A stretch of DNA of 64,000 nt from Chitinophagaceae bacterium (GTDB taxonomy: Bacteria > Bacteroidota > Bacteroidia > Chitinophagales > Chitinophagaceae), in the NCBI GenBank assembly GCA_016706055.1, contig JADJKL010000011.1, forward strand, positions 124,001 to 188,000, given 5' to 3'. The position numbers were made by a program, and so were the translations under genes. Positions 21,511 through 30,686 of this stretch are shown one piece after another. Below the pieces are notes generated by a model. It saw nothing but the letters and a program-made list of their open reading frames with translations. It did no database searches and was not told the origin of the DNA. Each line of letters begins with the position of its first letter. Within the stretch, counting starts at the first letter, position 1.

Positions 21511-23232
21511 ATGAAAGAGGAAATAGCGAAGAAAGTAAATACATGGCTTGCAGGAAATTTTGATGTGGATACAAAAACAGCCGTGGCTGATCTGCAAAAA
21601 AATAATCCGGATGAACTGGCCGATTCGTTTTATAAAAATTTGGAGTTTGGTACAGGTGGACTTCGTGGATTGATGGGAGTGGGTACAAACCGCATGAATA
21701 AATACACAGTGGGAATGGCAACGCAGGGCTATGCCAATTATTTGAAACAATGTTTTCCTGATGGTGTGAGTGTGGCGATTGCACATGATAGCCGCAACAA
21801 TAGTCGCTTTTTTGCTGAAACTGTAGCCAATGTTTTTGCAGCGAATGGTATAAAAGTTTATTTGTTTGAGGCATTGAGGCCAACGCCGGAATTATCTTTT
21901 GCTATTCGTCATTTAAAATGCCAGGGTGGTGTGGTAGTAACTGCTTCGCATAATCCGAAAGAGTATAACGGCTACAAAGCTTATTGGAATGATGGCTCGC
22001 AACTGGTGCCGCCGCATGATAAGAATGTGATAAAGGAAGTGGATAAAATTGCATCTGTGGATGATGTGAAATGGAGTGGTGGAGAAGCTAACATTGCAAT
22101 GCTTGGGAAAGATATGGATGATGCATACATCAACATGGTGAAAAGTCTGAGTGTGTATCCGGAAGTAATTCAAAAACACAAAGACCTAAAAATTGTTTAC
22201 ACACCGATACATGGAACCGGCATTACTTTATTACCGCAGGTGTTGAAAGAATTTGGTTTTGATAATGTACATATTGTAAAAGAGCAGAGTGAGCCTGATG
22301 GCAATTTTCCAACAGTGGCCTATCCCAATCCGGAAGAAAGCGAAGCGATGAGTTATGGTTTGAAATTATCAGAAAAATTAGATGCTGATATACTAAGTGG
22401 TACTGATCCGGATGCAGATAGAATTGCAATTGGTGTAAAGGACAGCAATGGCAAATGGGTGCTGATGAATGGCAATCAGACTGCGGTGCTTGCTTTTAAT
22501 TATCTGATGGAAGCTCGGAAAACAAAAGGGATTGCACAGCCGAATGATATGGTGGTGACAACAATCGTTACCACACCAATGATTGATGCGATTGCAAAAG
22601 GAAACGGTGTGAATTGCTACCGAGTGCTGACAGGTTTTAAATGGATTGCTGAATTGATTCGTCAGAAAGAAGGCAAGAAAAATTATGTAATTGGTGGAGA
22701 AGAAAGTTTTGGCCTGATGATTGGTGACCAGATACGGGATAAGGACGGCATTAGTGCCGTAGCATTGCTTTGCGAAATGGCAGCTTATGAAAAAGAAAAA
22801 GGCCGCAGCCTGTATGAAAAAATGATTGACCTGTATGTGGAGTACGGTTTTTATAAAGAACACCTGATCTCTATTACCAAAAAAGGAATGGATGGGCAGG
22901 AGCAGATAGCAGCGATGATGGAAGCATATCGAAACAACCCGCCGAAAGTGATTAACGGTTCTGATGTGGTGCAATTATTGGATTACGAACTACAAAAAGG
23001 AACGAACCCGCAAACAGGAGAGGAGTGGCCGATTGAATTACCAAAATCGAATGTGCTGCAATTTATATTAGCAGATGGTAGCAGCATTTCTGCAAGACCA
23101 AGTGGCACAGAACCAAAAATTAAATTTTATTTTAGTGTGAATACAAAATTGAACAGTGCTGCTGAGTTTGAAAAAGTGAATGCAGCGATGGATGATAAGA
23201 TTAAGCAAGTGATTGAGGATATGAAGTTGTAA
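21511..23232 (+). CDS. phospho-sugar mutase (phosphoglucomutase/phosphomannomutase family)
   Basis: A 573-residue alpha-D-phosphohexomutase with all four family signatures: the phosphoserine loop VVTASHNPKEYNGYK, the metal-binding loop SGTDPDADR, the sugar-binding loop GGEESFGLM and the phosphate-binding loop ARPSGTEPK. It interconverts hexose 1- and 6-phosphates, feeding glycogen, nucleotide-sugar and cell-envelope synthesis. Length and the YNGYKAYW loop are typical of the PgcA-like Bacteroidota/Firmicutes group; glucose versus mannose preference cannot be decided. The gene is intact despite many breaks nearby. Confidence 0.92.
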   Translation: MKEEIAKKVNTWLAGNFDVDTKTAVADLQKNNPDELADSFYKNLEFGTGGLRGLMGVGTNRMNKYTVGMATQGYANYLKQCFPDGVSVAIAHDSRNNSRFFAETVANVFAANGIKVYLFEALRPTPELSFAIRHLKCQGGVVVTASHNPKEYNGYKAYWNDGSQLVPPHDKNVIKEVDKIASVDDVKWSGGEANIAMLGKDMDDAYINMVKSLSVYPEVIQKHKDLKIVYTPIHGTGITLLPQVLKEFGFDNVHIVKEQSEPDGNFPTVAYPNPEESEAMSYGLKLSEKLDADILSGTDPDADRIAIGVKDSNGKWVLMNGNQTAVLAFNYLMEARKTKGIAQPNDMVVTTIVTTPMIDAIAKGNGVNCYRVLTGFKWIAELIRQKEGKKNYVIGGEESFGLMIGDQIRDKDGISAVALLCEMAAYEKEKGRSLYEKMIDLYVEYGFYKEHLISITKKGMDGQEQIAAMMEAYRNNPPKVINGSDVVQLLDYELQKGTNPQTGEEWPIELPKSNVLQFILADGSSISARPSGTEPKIKFYFSVNTKLNSAAEFEKVNAAMDDKIKQVIEDMKL

Positions 23233-23267
23233 GGAGCAGAGGAATCAATAGATAAAAACATTTCCTT

Positions 23268-23969
23268 TTATTTTTGCCTTTGATACTTAAAAAAGTAATA
23301 TTTATTTTCTTTTAAAAATGAGAGAGGATAGCTGACAGACGAAGCATTTGGCAATTTTTTGAGAATAATCTCTTTTAATTCTTCTAATGATTTTTCATTC
23401 CAATCAGAATTAGTGAGTAATATGTCGAATGAAGTTGGTAGTGGGTTTTCCTCAAGGACATTATTCCAATCCTCATTTCCTTCAAACAAAAATTTTTCTT
23501 TTGCATCATCTTTTGAAATAAATTTTATGGAATCTACTCCATTTATTCTAGATAAAGTGATAGAGTCTTTTGTGTGTGAATAATTGACATCCAATGGCTC
23601 TTTAAGGTATACAACTATACTTTTCTTTATTGTTTTTAAAAGGTCAGAAAAGCTTAATCTGATGTAACCTTTTTCACTTGTCTGAAGATTTTTGGTAATA
23701 ATATCTTGAATGAAACTGAAATCTTCTTGTTTCAGATTTAAATAAGGAAATTCTGTTATAATTGAATCTTCCTCAGAGATTCCTACTAAAGTTAATTCGA
23801 TTCTATCGATTGAGTCTTGTAAATCATTTGTATTTTTTGTGATTATATAATCTATCCCTTTAGAAATATTAATCCATTTTGCTTTAGTTAAATCCTCTAA
23901 TGAATATTTGTTTTGGCAAATAGCAATAAAAGGAAGACTAAAGAGTATTGAGAATAATATCTTTTTCAT
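23268..23969 (-). CDS. exported protein of unknown function
   Basis: The 233-residue protein starts with a signal peptide (MKKILFSILFSLPFIAICQ). The mature part is rich in charged residues and aspartate/serine, with strand-like segments such as IELTLVGISEEDS and GYIRLSFSDLLKTIK. No family is recognised and no catalytic motif is visible. It is convergent with the phosphohexomutase gene and preceded by a strong hairpin at 23998-24025. GC content is lower than in the neighbouring mutase gene by eye. Confidence 0.55.
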   Translation of the reverse strand: MKKILFSILFSLPFIAICQNKYSLEDLTKAKWINISKGIDYIITKNTNDLQDSIDRIELTLVGISEEDSIITEFPYLNLKQEDFSFIQDIITKNLQTSEKGYIRLSFSDLLKTIKKSIVVYLKEPLDVNYSHTKDSITLSRINGVDSIKFISKDDAKEKFLFEGNEDWNNVLEENPLPTSFDILLTNSDWNEKSLEELKEIILKKLPNASSVSYPLSFLKENKYYFFKYQRQK

Positions 23970-23997
23970 CGAGAATAAAAGTATGCAAATTTTTTAT

Positions 23998-24025
23998 GAG
24001 GTTGGTGCAAGAAAACACCAACCTC
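23998..24025. other. perfect 10-bp inverted repeat (hairpin)
   Basis: GAGGTTGGTG and CACCAACCTC flank an 8-base loop (CAAGAAAA). It lies between the stop of the metallopeptidase gene (24065) and the start of the next minus-strand gene (23969). No T-run follows in either direction, so it is not a standard intrinsic terminator, though transcript-end stabilisation or processing is possible. Confidence 0.5.
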
Positions 24026-24064
24026 GGCGAACAGCTTCCAAAGCGTAAACAGGTATAGTATTAA

Positions 24065-25021
24065 TTAATTTTTATCCCATTTTAAACATACATCTGCCAC
24101 AGATGGGTGTACTTTTTTTAGCATACGTACAAATACTTCATCTGTCATTTTTTCCTGATGCTTTTTCAAAGCCTTCCATAATTTCTTCAACACTTTTTTG
24201 CCACCGGCATTGTAAATATCTTTTGCTGCTGAATGGAGTTTGCATTGATACCAACCATAATTTTTTGGGCCCATACCCAGCGTAGCATACAATCTTTCAA
24301 AATCTTCAAGGCTGGTGAATTTATAGTCGGATGTGCTGCCACCTACCACCATATTTGGAAATGCTTCCAGTGCAGGTAAAAGTTCAGGGTGTTTTTCGGC
24401 AACGTAAGTATGCAGCATGATGTTTACAAACAACTCACTCATCCAGTTCCGTTGCATTTTAAGTCCCGCCTGTGCGGTATACGAATGTCCCATTTCATGT
24501 AGGGCTAATAAATCAAAGAAAGGCATCATACTATATGAGCCATCTGGTTTGCCATAAGCTTTTTTAATCTGTATTGCTATGTGTGGCGGTAGTTGGTCAA
24601 CAGGTGGCAAAAAGCTGCGCCAAAAATCATTGTCTTCTGCTCCAATTACAAGGCGTACCTGATCTAGGTTATGCGGAAATCCATATACATCGAGCAAAGG
24701 TTTAGCAGCAAAGTCTTTCCAGTTTTTTGGGCCAAGTATGTACATGTTTGTTTTTGGTGTAAAACCAATCTCATTTTGAAAATACTTACCTGCCTGCTCC
24801 ATAAACACAGCAATATCTCTTGCTCTTTCATTGTAACCAGTGCTATAATAAATTTTTTGTGTGAAGCCGTTTAATACTTCAATGCCAACAGGCAGCGAAG
24901 CCTTTCCCGAACTATCCTGTGCCAGTGAAACATTGCAAAACAACAGCAACGCTGTTATGATGTGAATGCTTTTTTTCTTTTTGCCTGCTATTAAATTCCT
25001 TGCCATTATTTTTTTCAACAA
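24065..25021 (-). CDS. exported HExxH metallopeptidase-like protein
   Basis: The 318-residue protein has a charged N-terminus and a signal segment (IHIITALLLFCNVSLAQ). Around residue 170 it carries LLALHEMGHSYTAQAG, an HExxH zinc-binding motif, followed about 20 residues later by WMSELFVN, where the glutamate could be the third ligand of a gluzincin. The C-terminal part is helical and lysine-rich (KKVLKKLWKALKKHQEK). I do not recognise a named family; a periplasmic or secreted peptidase is inferred from the motif alone. The AraC-type regulator gene upstream ends 45 bases before this start. Confidence 0.6.
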   Translation of the reverse strand: MLKKIMARNLIAGKKKKSIHIITALLLFCNVSLAQDSSGKASLPVGIEVLNGFTQKIYYSTGYNERARDIAVFMEQAGKYFQNEIGFTPKTNMYILGPKNWKDFAAKPLLDVYGFPHNLDQVRLVIGAEDNDFWRSFLPPVDQLPPHIAIQIKKAYGKPDGSYSMMPFFDLLALHEMGHSYTAQAGLKMQRNWMSELFVNIMLHTYVAEKHPELLPALEAFPNMVVGGSTSDYKFTSLEDFERLYATLGMGPKNYGWYQCKLHSAAKDIYNAGGKKVLKKLWKALKKHQEKMTDEVFVRMLKKVHPSVADVCLKWDKN

Positions 25022-25066
25022 ATTTATGTTGAACTATTGCCGACAGCATAGTATAAAATCGACAAT

Positions 25067-25894
25067 TTAATAAGGAAGGTCTTTTTGCATTCTCAGCGGT
25101 GTGGAAAGCAGTTGCTGTTCTATTACCGATGGATTTACACCAGCAAAGACTTTGAAATCTCTTATCATGTGCATTTGGTCGTAGTAACCTGCTTCGTGTG
25201 CAATATTTATCCAGCTGAGTGTTGGGGAAGTTTCATGCATTCGGTATGCTTTTGAAAAACGTAGAATACGGGCATACATTTTCGGATTCATCCCTATTCT
25301 TTCCAGGCACTTTCTTTCAAATTGTTTCAGGCTGAGGCAAGAAAGCGAAGCTGTCTTTTCTATAGCCATATTGCCGTTACTATTCAACAAAATTTGTAAT
25401 GCATAATCCAGCGGCAGTATTTCTTTCATTGTTGTTAGCTGGGCTATTAAAAATTTTTCTACGATATTTTTGCCATCTTCCAAATTGGATATATGCTGTA
25501 GTTGTTCATTGATGATCTTCATTTTCGCACCGAAAAAATCAAGTGCATCAAATCCACCATCAAACAACTCCTGCATAGGAATACCCAACATTCTAAACAT
25601 GCCACCCGGAAGAAAATCGACACGGATGGCTCTCAGCTGTTTATTCACTTTTACATTTACCCGTGAAAACTGCGGACCCACTATTACAATTGGTGGTTGA
25701 AGTTCAAAATCATTTTGCCCTGTTCTGCTCATGGATACTGGATTGTTGCAGTAGAAAATCAACGATTGAAATGGAGTAGGAGGATAAGGAGTTATCGCAT
25801 CATTAATTCCTTCAGGTAATATGACATTTACAGTTGATATATTTAAAACATAGTTCTGTAAAGAAGGATGCGGTATATAAATTTTTACTTCCAA
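25067..25894 (-). CDS. AraC family transcriptional regulator
   Basis: The 275-residue protein has an N-terminal ligand-type domain (about 1-140, beginning EVKIYIPHPSLQNYVLNIS, as in many Bacteroidota regulators) and a C-terminal AraC/XylS double helix-turn-helix (about 170-260, including ASLSCLSLKQFERKCLERIGMNPK and INIAHEAGYYDQMHMIRDFK). The second recognition motif is well kept. It lies directly upstream of the exported metallopeptidase on the same strand and may control it, or act elsewhere; the inducer is unknown. Confidence 0.88.
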   Translation of the reverse strand: MEVKIYIPHPSLQNYVLNISTVNVILPEGINDAITPYPPTPFQSLIFYCNNPVSMSRTGQNDFELQPPIVIVGPQFSRVNVKVNKQLRAIRVDFLPGGMFRMLGIPMQELFDGGFDALDFFGAKMKIINEQLQHISNLEDGKNIVEKFLIAQLTTMKEILPLDYALQILLNSNGNMAIEKTASLSCLSLKQFERKCLERIGMNPKMYARILRFSKAYRMHETSPTLSWINIAHEAGYYDQMHMIRDFKVFAGVNPSVIEQQLLSTPLRMQKDLPY

Positions 25895-26161
25895 ATTAAG
25901 TGAGGCATAAATATTTTATAATCGTTACTGGCTTTTATAAGAATGTCCAAGTCGAAACGCAAGAACAATTTATGATGTTAGCGGAAGAAAATATCAACAT
26001 CGGCGTAAATTATCATTATTTTTTTCAAAAGCATACTCTTTTTCACTGTACTTTTCATCCCATTTTTTTTGCAGAAGTCTGCCATAGGTTCCTTTTTTGT
26101 AACTACTAAGGGTTTACATAGCCGACTGTTTTATTACGTTTATTTTATATCGGCAGATTTT
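25895..26161. other. intergenic region, no gene recognised
   Basis: Short open frames here have no start context, no family signature and biased composition, with T-rich runs near 26020-26095. I see no RNA gene or clear promoter. Confidence 0.4.
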
Positions 26162-26779
26162 TTAATGAGGATCAGCCGTACCCCAGTAGTTAAAGCTTGT
26201 TGGTTTCTATCCGGGGATATACATTGTTTCCATATTATTTATTTTAAACCCACTTTCTTCAATAATTAAAGGGATATCTCTATTCAAATTACATCCACCT
26301 CCGAGACGATTCCAAAAAGGGTTAATCAGATTCTGCCATTTTTGAATATCCTTATCAGGAGCTTTTCCATGCTCACAAAATATCAATTTCCCATTTGGTT
26401 TTAAGACTCTTCGCATTTCTTGAAGAGCCTTGTTCGTATCAGAAATTGTACAAAGGGTATATGTAATTACAACTGTATCAAAACTGTTATTCTCTTCTGG
26501 GATATCTTCGGCAAATGCTGTAGTAAAGCAAAACTCAAACGGTAATTTTTTTGTGTCAATTTTGTTTTTATTCCACATTTCTTTTGAAGGGTCAATAGCA
26601 GATAGGTGCTTGACATTTTCGCAGTTATACAATGGCAAATTCAACCCTGAACCAATTCCGATTTCTAATACGTTACCAGTAGCCAATGAAATTACTTTTT
26701 CTCGTTGACGCATGGTGGGTTTTTGCTTACAAGCCCAGTTAACTACTTTGGGAAGAATATATTTATTGTAAAGCCCCAT
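26162..26779 (-). CDS. class I SAM-dependent methyltransferase with an in-frame stop near its C-terminus
   Basis: The Rossmann-fold methyltransferase shows motif I LEIGIGSGLNLPLY, an acidic motif II region (LSAIDPSKEM), motif IV (FDTVVITYTLCTI) and post-motif LKPNGKLIFCEHG. It resembles small methyltransferases often annotated as phospholipid or quinone type; the substrate is unproven. The frame stops at TAG (26207-26209) after METMYIPG, but the same frame goes on for KPTSFNYWGTADPH before a second stop at 26162. The family normally ends with a FNYWG-like element, so the TAG is probably a mutated or misread tryptophan codon (TGG). The function may survive truncation. Confidence 0.75.
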
Positions 26780-27053
26780 CGTTTATTCGTTTTAAATACC
26801 ACTAGCTACTGTATGTCGGAAGTTTTTAATATAACTAACTTAATATGAAAATAGTGCCTTTTGCGAATAATTGATACATTCGTTAGTATTAAGTCTATTC
26901 CCGATTTTGTGACAATATTGAAGGGTAAACGGTATATCTTATTGATAGGTCTTTTTGCAGATGGGGAAATTTATTTTTCGAAATTAAGTAACATAAAAAT
27001 CGATATTTTGGTTTATATGTTTTATTCTTCATAGCTTATCTTGCAACCAACTT

Positions 27054-27708
27054 ATGAGACTAACAGAAGATACTTACAACCATCAAGGGTTACGAAGACA
27101 ATTGGTACAATCTATTCATGCCAAAGGCATAACGGATGATAGAGTATTGGATGCCATGTTAGCCGTACCTCGTCATTTTTTTCTGGATTCTGCTTTTGAT
27201 AAAAGAGCTTATGAAGACAAAGCCTTTCCTATTGGTGAAGGGCAAACCATTTCACAGCCTTATACTGTTGCTTATCAAAGCCAGTTGCTAGAAGTAAAAC
27301 CTTTTATGAAAGTACTCGAAATTGGCACTGGCAGTGCTTACCAGGCAGTAGTGCTGGCAGAAATGGGAGTGCAGGTGTTTACAATAGAACGACAGAGAAA
27401 ATTATTTGACAACAATAAAAAATTTGATTTTTTAAAGAAATATAAATTTTAAAAACTTTTATGGGGATGGTTATGACGGCTTGCCAACCTACGGTCCGTT
27501 TGACAGAGTTATCATAACCGCTGCTGCTCCTGAAATTCCACAAAAATTAATCGAACAACTTAAGCCCGGTGGTATGATGGTGATTCCGCTTGGTGCAGGC
27601 GACTTGCAACAAATGATGCGTATCACTAAACTGGAAAACGGTTCGTTGAAAGAAGAAGTGTTCGATTATTTTTCTTTTGTTCCTATGATTTATGGCAAAA
27701 ACAATTAG
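27054..27708 (+). CDS. pcm: protein-L-isoaspartate O-methyltransferase, frameshifted
   Basis: This enzyme methylates L-isoaspartyl residues so that damaged proteins can be repaired. The N-terminal frame contains the family start (HQGLRRQLVQSIHAKGI), VPRHFFLDSAF, EDKAFPIGEGQTISQP and the SAM motif VLEIGTGSAYQAVVLAEMG. An extra T in the run at 27447-27450 ends the frame at 27452; removing it joins KYKF to KNFYGDGYDGLPTYGPFDRV and IITAAAPEIPQKLIEQLKPGG. Total length is 655 bases, three-fold plus one, giving about 217 residues, normal for Pcm. Its stop overlaps the convergent M48 gene by 4 bases. Confidence 0.85.
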
Positions 27709-28643
27709 GCGAATTGGTCAAGAAGTGCAATCCTCTTCTCAATCGGCGGATGCGTAGCAAACATATTATCCCAAGATGCTTTGTGACTCGATGGTTTTGG
27801 ATTGCCAATAAATAGCTGAGCAACATCTCGGCTTTCTACTGCTTCAATATATGGGTCTTCAGAAATTTTACGGAGTGCATTAGCAAGAGCATGAGGTCTC
27901 TTGGTCATGTCAGCAGCACCTGCATCGGCGAGGTATTCTCTTTTTCTGCTAATGCCAAAGCGAAGTAAGATAGATAGCAAGTAAGCGACAGCTGTAATAG
28001 CAATAGCGATTAAAATAATAGCACCAGAACCTTTACTGTCTTTACTCTTTTTACCAGAACCTGCAAAGCGAAGACTACGAAAAGCCAGTTCAGCTAGGAA
28101 AGCAAATATGCCAACGAAGATGATGGAGATAATTAAAAGCCGAACATCTCTGTTTTTAATATGCGAAAGTTCATGAGCAATTACACCTTCCAGTTCTTCA
28201 TCATTGAGTTTTTCAATAATGCCTTTTGATAAAGAGATGGAATAACTTCTTTCAGAGATGCCACTAGCAAATGCATTCAATGAATCATCATCAATGATGT
28301 TCAGCTTTGGCATTTTCATGCCTTGCGAAATGCAGAGATTTTCCAGCAAGTTATAAACTCTTTTGTTTTCCATTCTTTCCAGCGGTTTACTGTGTGTAGC
28401 CATTTTTATAAAAGCAGAATGGCCTGTCCATGCAATAAAGAACCAGATAGCAACAGCTATCAGAACAAAAGGAATATATCTTGCAAACAGTGTGTTTTGG
28501 TCTTCGCCATATTCTCCTTTGGTGAAGTATAAAAAAAGATAAACCATTCCCAGCAACAATGCCGGGAATGATATCAATAGTAAAATTGAATTGAAATTGT
28601 TTTTGCGAATCTGTTTATCTAAACCGACATACTGCATTTGCAA
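27705..28643 (-). CDS. M48 family integral membrane metalloprotease (HtpX-like)
   Basis: The 312-residue protein has two N-terminal transmembrane segments, a zinc-binding VIAHELSHIKNRD (HExxH), two more hydrophobic segments (FVGIFAFLAELAF and IILIAIAITAVAYLL) and the third ligand region KREYLADAGAADMT. HtpX-type proteases degrade misfolded membrane proteins. It follows lemA on the same strand, and LemA-M48 pairs are common. An M at residue 3 could also be the start. The gene is intact. Confidence 0.88.
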   Translation of the reverse strand: MQMQYVGLDKQIRKNNFNSILLLISFPALLLGMVYLFLYFTKGEYGEDQNTLFARYIPFVLIAVAIWFFIAWTGHSAFIKMATHSKPLERMENKRVYNLLENLCISQGMKMPKLNIIDDDSLNAFASGISERSYSISLSKGIIEKLNDEELEGVIAHELSHIKNRDVRLLIISIIFVGIFAFLAELAFRSLRFAGSGKKSKDSKGSGAIILIAIAITAVAYLLSILLRFGISRKREYLADAGAADMTKRPHALANALRKISEDPYIEAVESRDVAQLFIGNPKPSSHKASWDNMFATHPPIEKRIALLDQFA

Positions 28644-28698
28644 TTATTAGTTTTCTAAAAGCAAATAACCTTTACACTGTAAGGGTCTGTGCTTAGCA

Positions 28699-28733
28699 AG
28701 TCTCCCTTTCAGGGGAGATTTAGAGGGGTATTT
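28699..28733. repeat. short palindromic intergenic element
   Basis: TCTCCC and GGGAGA flank a short CTTTCAG-type loop, followed by TTTAGAGGGG. Between lemA and the M48 gene. A related small palindrome, TTCTCCTTAAGGAGAA, occurs at about 29309-29325 upstream of lemA. Probably dispersed intergenic repeat remnants; a weak terminator role is possible. Confidence 0.3.
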
Positions 28734-29292
28734 AAAATTGGATCTTCGGTGGTTCATCCATCTGCTTCCTTGTATCTTCTCCCAGATCAAACATAACTTC
28801 TCTCTTGAAACCAAAATTTCTGGCAATCATATTACCAGGAAATGATTCAACAGCATTGTTGTATTCTGTAGTAGCACCATTGAAGAAACGACGGGCTGCA
28901 GCCAGCTTGTTTTCAATATCGCTTAATTCTTCCTGAAGCTGTAAAAAGTTTTGATTGGCCTTCAGATCAGGATAAGCTTCTACCTGCACTTTTAATCCTT
29001 GTAAGGCTGACGTTAATTGCTGTTCAGCAGCAATTTTTCCATCAATCGTTGTGGCAGCCATGGCAGCCGTTCTTGCTTCGGTTACTTTCAGCAACAATTC
29101 TTTTTCATGCGAGGCATAACCTTTTACTGTTTCCACTAACTGCGGAACAAGGTCATGACGTTGTCTTAACTGAACATCAATATCGGCAAATGCATTTTGG
29201 CGTCTGTTACGTAAACGAACAAGTCCATTATACAGACCGACAACCCATATTACAATCAAAACGAGAATACCGACAATAATTAATACTGGCAT
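28732..29292 (-). CDS. lemA: LemA family protein
   Basis: The 186-residue protein has one N-terminal transmembrane segment (VLIIVGILVLIVIWVVGLY) followed by the LemA helical domain: RLRNRRQNAFADIDVQLRQRHDLVPQLVETVKGY, then FLQLQEELSDIENKLAAARRFFN and the NNAVESFPGNMIA segment. LemA proteins are membrane-anchored helical proteins of unclear function, often encoded beside M48 proteases, as here (88 bases upstream of it). Confidence 0.92.
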   Translation of the reverse strand: MPVLIIVGILVLIVIWVVGLYNGLVRLRNRRQNAFADIDVQLRQRHDLVPQLVETVKGYASHEKELLLKVTEARTAAMAATTIDGKIAAEQQLTSALQGLKVQVEAYPDLKANQNFLQLQEELSDIENKLAAARRFFNGATTEYNNAVESFPGNMIARNFGFKREVMFDLGEDTRKQMDEPPKIQF

Positions 29293-29376
29293 AGTTATTT
29301 GTTTTTAATTTCTCCTTAAGGAGAATTATGAAGTTAAGAAAAGAAGTGCAAAAATAAGATAGAATATTATTTTGTT

Positions 29377-29778
29377 CTACTCTTCAGCAACAGAATTCTT
29401 TTCATTGTGAAAAAGTGAAACGAGGTAATGAATCAAATCGTCAGCATGACCTGCAAGCAAATTAGAGGCATAGTTTTTTAATACATAGGGAACAATTGTT
29501 GATCTCAAAAACCCGGGGTTTTTACCCTTCAGTTTCTCATTCAAAAAATTAATAAGTAAATTAATCCCCGATTGAAGTAATGGATTATCAGTATTACGAA
29601 ATGCCAGTTTTCTTAAAAATTCAATTGCATTGAAAGCCGGGTCAAGATCTGATTTGATTTCATCAACAGTCATTTTGAATAATGACTTCTGTACTTCAAA
29701 CAAGGCTTCCAGATTTCGCTTTTCAGCCAGCAAATCTTCATATGAATTGATTTTCTTATTCATAAATTTTCTGTACAA
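29377..29778 (-). CDS. uncharacterised small helical protein
   Basis: A 133-residue soluble, mainly helical protein (KINSYEDLLAEKRNLEALFEVQK at the start). No signal peptide or motif. It overlaps the end of the holin-like gene by 23 bases on the same strand, so the two are translationally linked. Together with the YtxH gene just upstream it forms a small envelope/stress-type cassette often seen in Bacteroidota. Function unknown. Confidence 0.55.
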   Translation of the reverse strand: MYRKFMNKKINSYEDLLAEKRNLEALFEVQKSLFKMTVDEIKSDLDPAFNAIEFLRKLAFRNTDNPLLQSGINLLINFLNEKLKGKNPGFLRSTIVPYVLKNYASNLLAGHADDLIHYLVSLFHNEKNSVAEE

Positions 29779-30103
29779 GTTTATTTCGTAACCAAGGGAG
29801 AATCAGTTTGCCTTTTAATAGCATAAATAAAATAAATAGAACAAGATAAAAACCTGCAACAAGTAAAAATCCTGTAGTAGTTGAATCAAACTTTTCTCCT
29901 AGCCAAAAGGCAATGGCAGTGCTAGCAAATAATAGAATGAACAAAAAGAAAACTGAACTTATGATTGTAAAAAGAAAACTGGCTGAAGTCGAAGTGACTT
30001 TTGTTATTGCGTTTATTTTCGCAAGTTTATAGGCTGTTTCGCCTAAATCTGTACTGTTAGTTACAAACTCTTCCAGTTTGGTTTTAATTGTTTCGTTTTC
30101 CAT
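29756..30103 (-). CDS. holin-like/DUF1469-type two-helix membrane protein
   Basis: The 115-residue protein has a polar helical N-terminus, then two transmembrane hairpin segments (SFLFTIISSVFFLFILLFASTAIAFWL and TTGFLLVAGFYLVLFILFMLL). This matches the phage holin family 3_6/YqjE-like group, chromosomal proteins that are not part of a phage. It lies between a YtxH gene and an uncharacterised gene. A role in envelope stress is inferred from neighbourhood only. Confidence 0.7.
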   Translation of the reverse strand: MENETIKTKLEEFVTNSTDLGETAYKLAKINAITKVTSTSASFLFTIISSVFFLFILLFASTAIAFWLGEKFDSTTTGFLLVAGFYLVLFILFMLLKGKLILPWLRNKLVQKIYE

Positions 30104-30244
30104 CTTTTTATGTTAATAGAAAAAAGGATTTAAATAGCAAAAGTACATATTTAAATACCGCAAGGCTATTTTCGGTATTTATATGTACTTGTCGGTCAAA
30201 TAAATTTGAACCGTATACTATTTAAATCCTTTATTCTTTCTTTT

Positions 30245-30475
30245 TTAGCTTAAGGTTTCTTTCATCATTTCAGCCTTATTCTTCAGGTCAGACTTTGAAA
30301 ATTTGTCCTTGCCTTTTTCAAATAAATGAGTCATTTCGTCGCTCCACTTGTTAGCAGTTTTTTTAAGTTTCTTACGCATGTCTTTTCCTTTTTCAGGGGC
30401 AAGCAACATTCCGATTGCTACACCAGCAGTTATCGCACCTAATATACCTAAAGCAAGTTTTGAATTCTTTGTCAT
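30245..30475 (-). CDS. YtxH domain protein
   Basis: ATG 30475 (MTKNSKLALG) is chosen over an upstream frame start at 30544, since it starts the family's typical sequence. A glycine/alanine-rich transmembrane segment (LALGILGAITAGVAIGMLLAPEKGKDMR) is followed by an amphipathic lysine-rich helix. YtxH proteins are small general-stress membrane proteins of unknown mechanism; 76 residues is a normal length. It is first in the three-gene minus-strand group with the holin-like and helical proteins. Confidence 0.8.
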   Translation of the reverse strand: MTKNSKLALGILGAITAGVAIGMLLAPEKGKDMRKKLKKTANKWSDEMTHLFEKGKDKFSKSDLKNKAEMMKETLS

Positions 30476-30686
30476 AATTTTTGTTTTTTGAGAATTAATA
30501 AATATGTTGGTTTCCACTCTGTATTTACAGATTCCGCTTATCACTATTGAAACCGTGGTACTGGTAATTTAAGGAAAAAACAGACGCAAACCAAAAGAGA
30601 TTTGATTTAAATGCCATTTTCATTGGTAAAGTTTTCCTGATTGATATCATTCAACTTTAATATCTTTCCTCATTATATTATATATT

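Noticed and set aside
22393..22974. A 193-codon open frame on the minus strand opposite the phosphohexomutase gene.
   Set aside because: It is histidine- and cysteine-rich shadow coding of a well-conserved plus-strand gene with all catalytic motifs, and has no family signature.
25900..26269. Two short plus-strand open frames upstream of and overlapping the methyltransferase end.
   Set aside because: No conserved motif or start context; the second overlaps the methyltransferase C-terminus, which explains its openness.
29756..30103. The holin-like gene as evidence of a prophage.
   Set aside because: No other phage gene is nearby; this family is chromosomal in Bacteroidota and occurs with YtxH genes.
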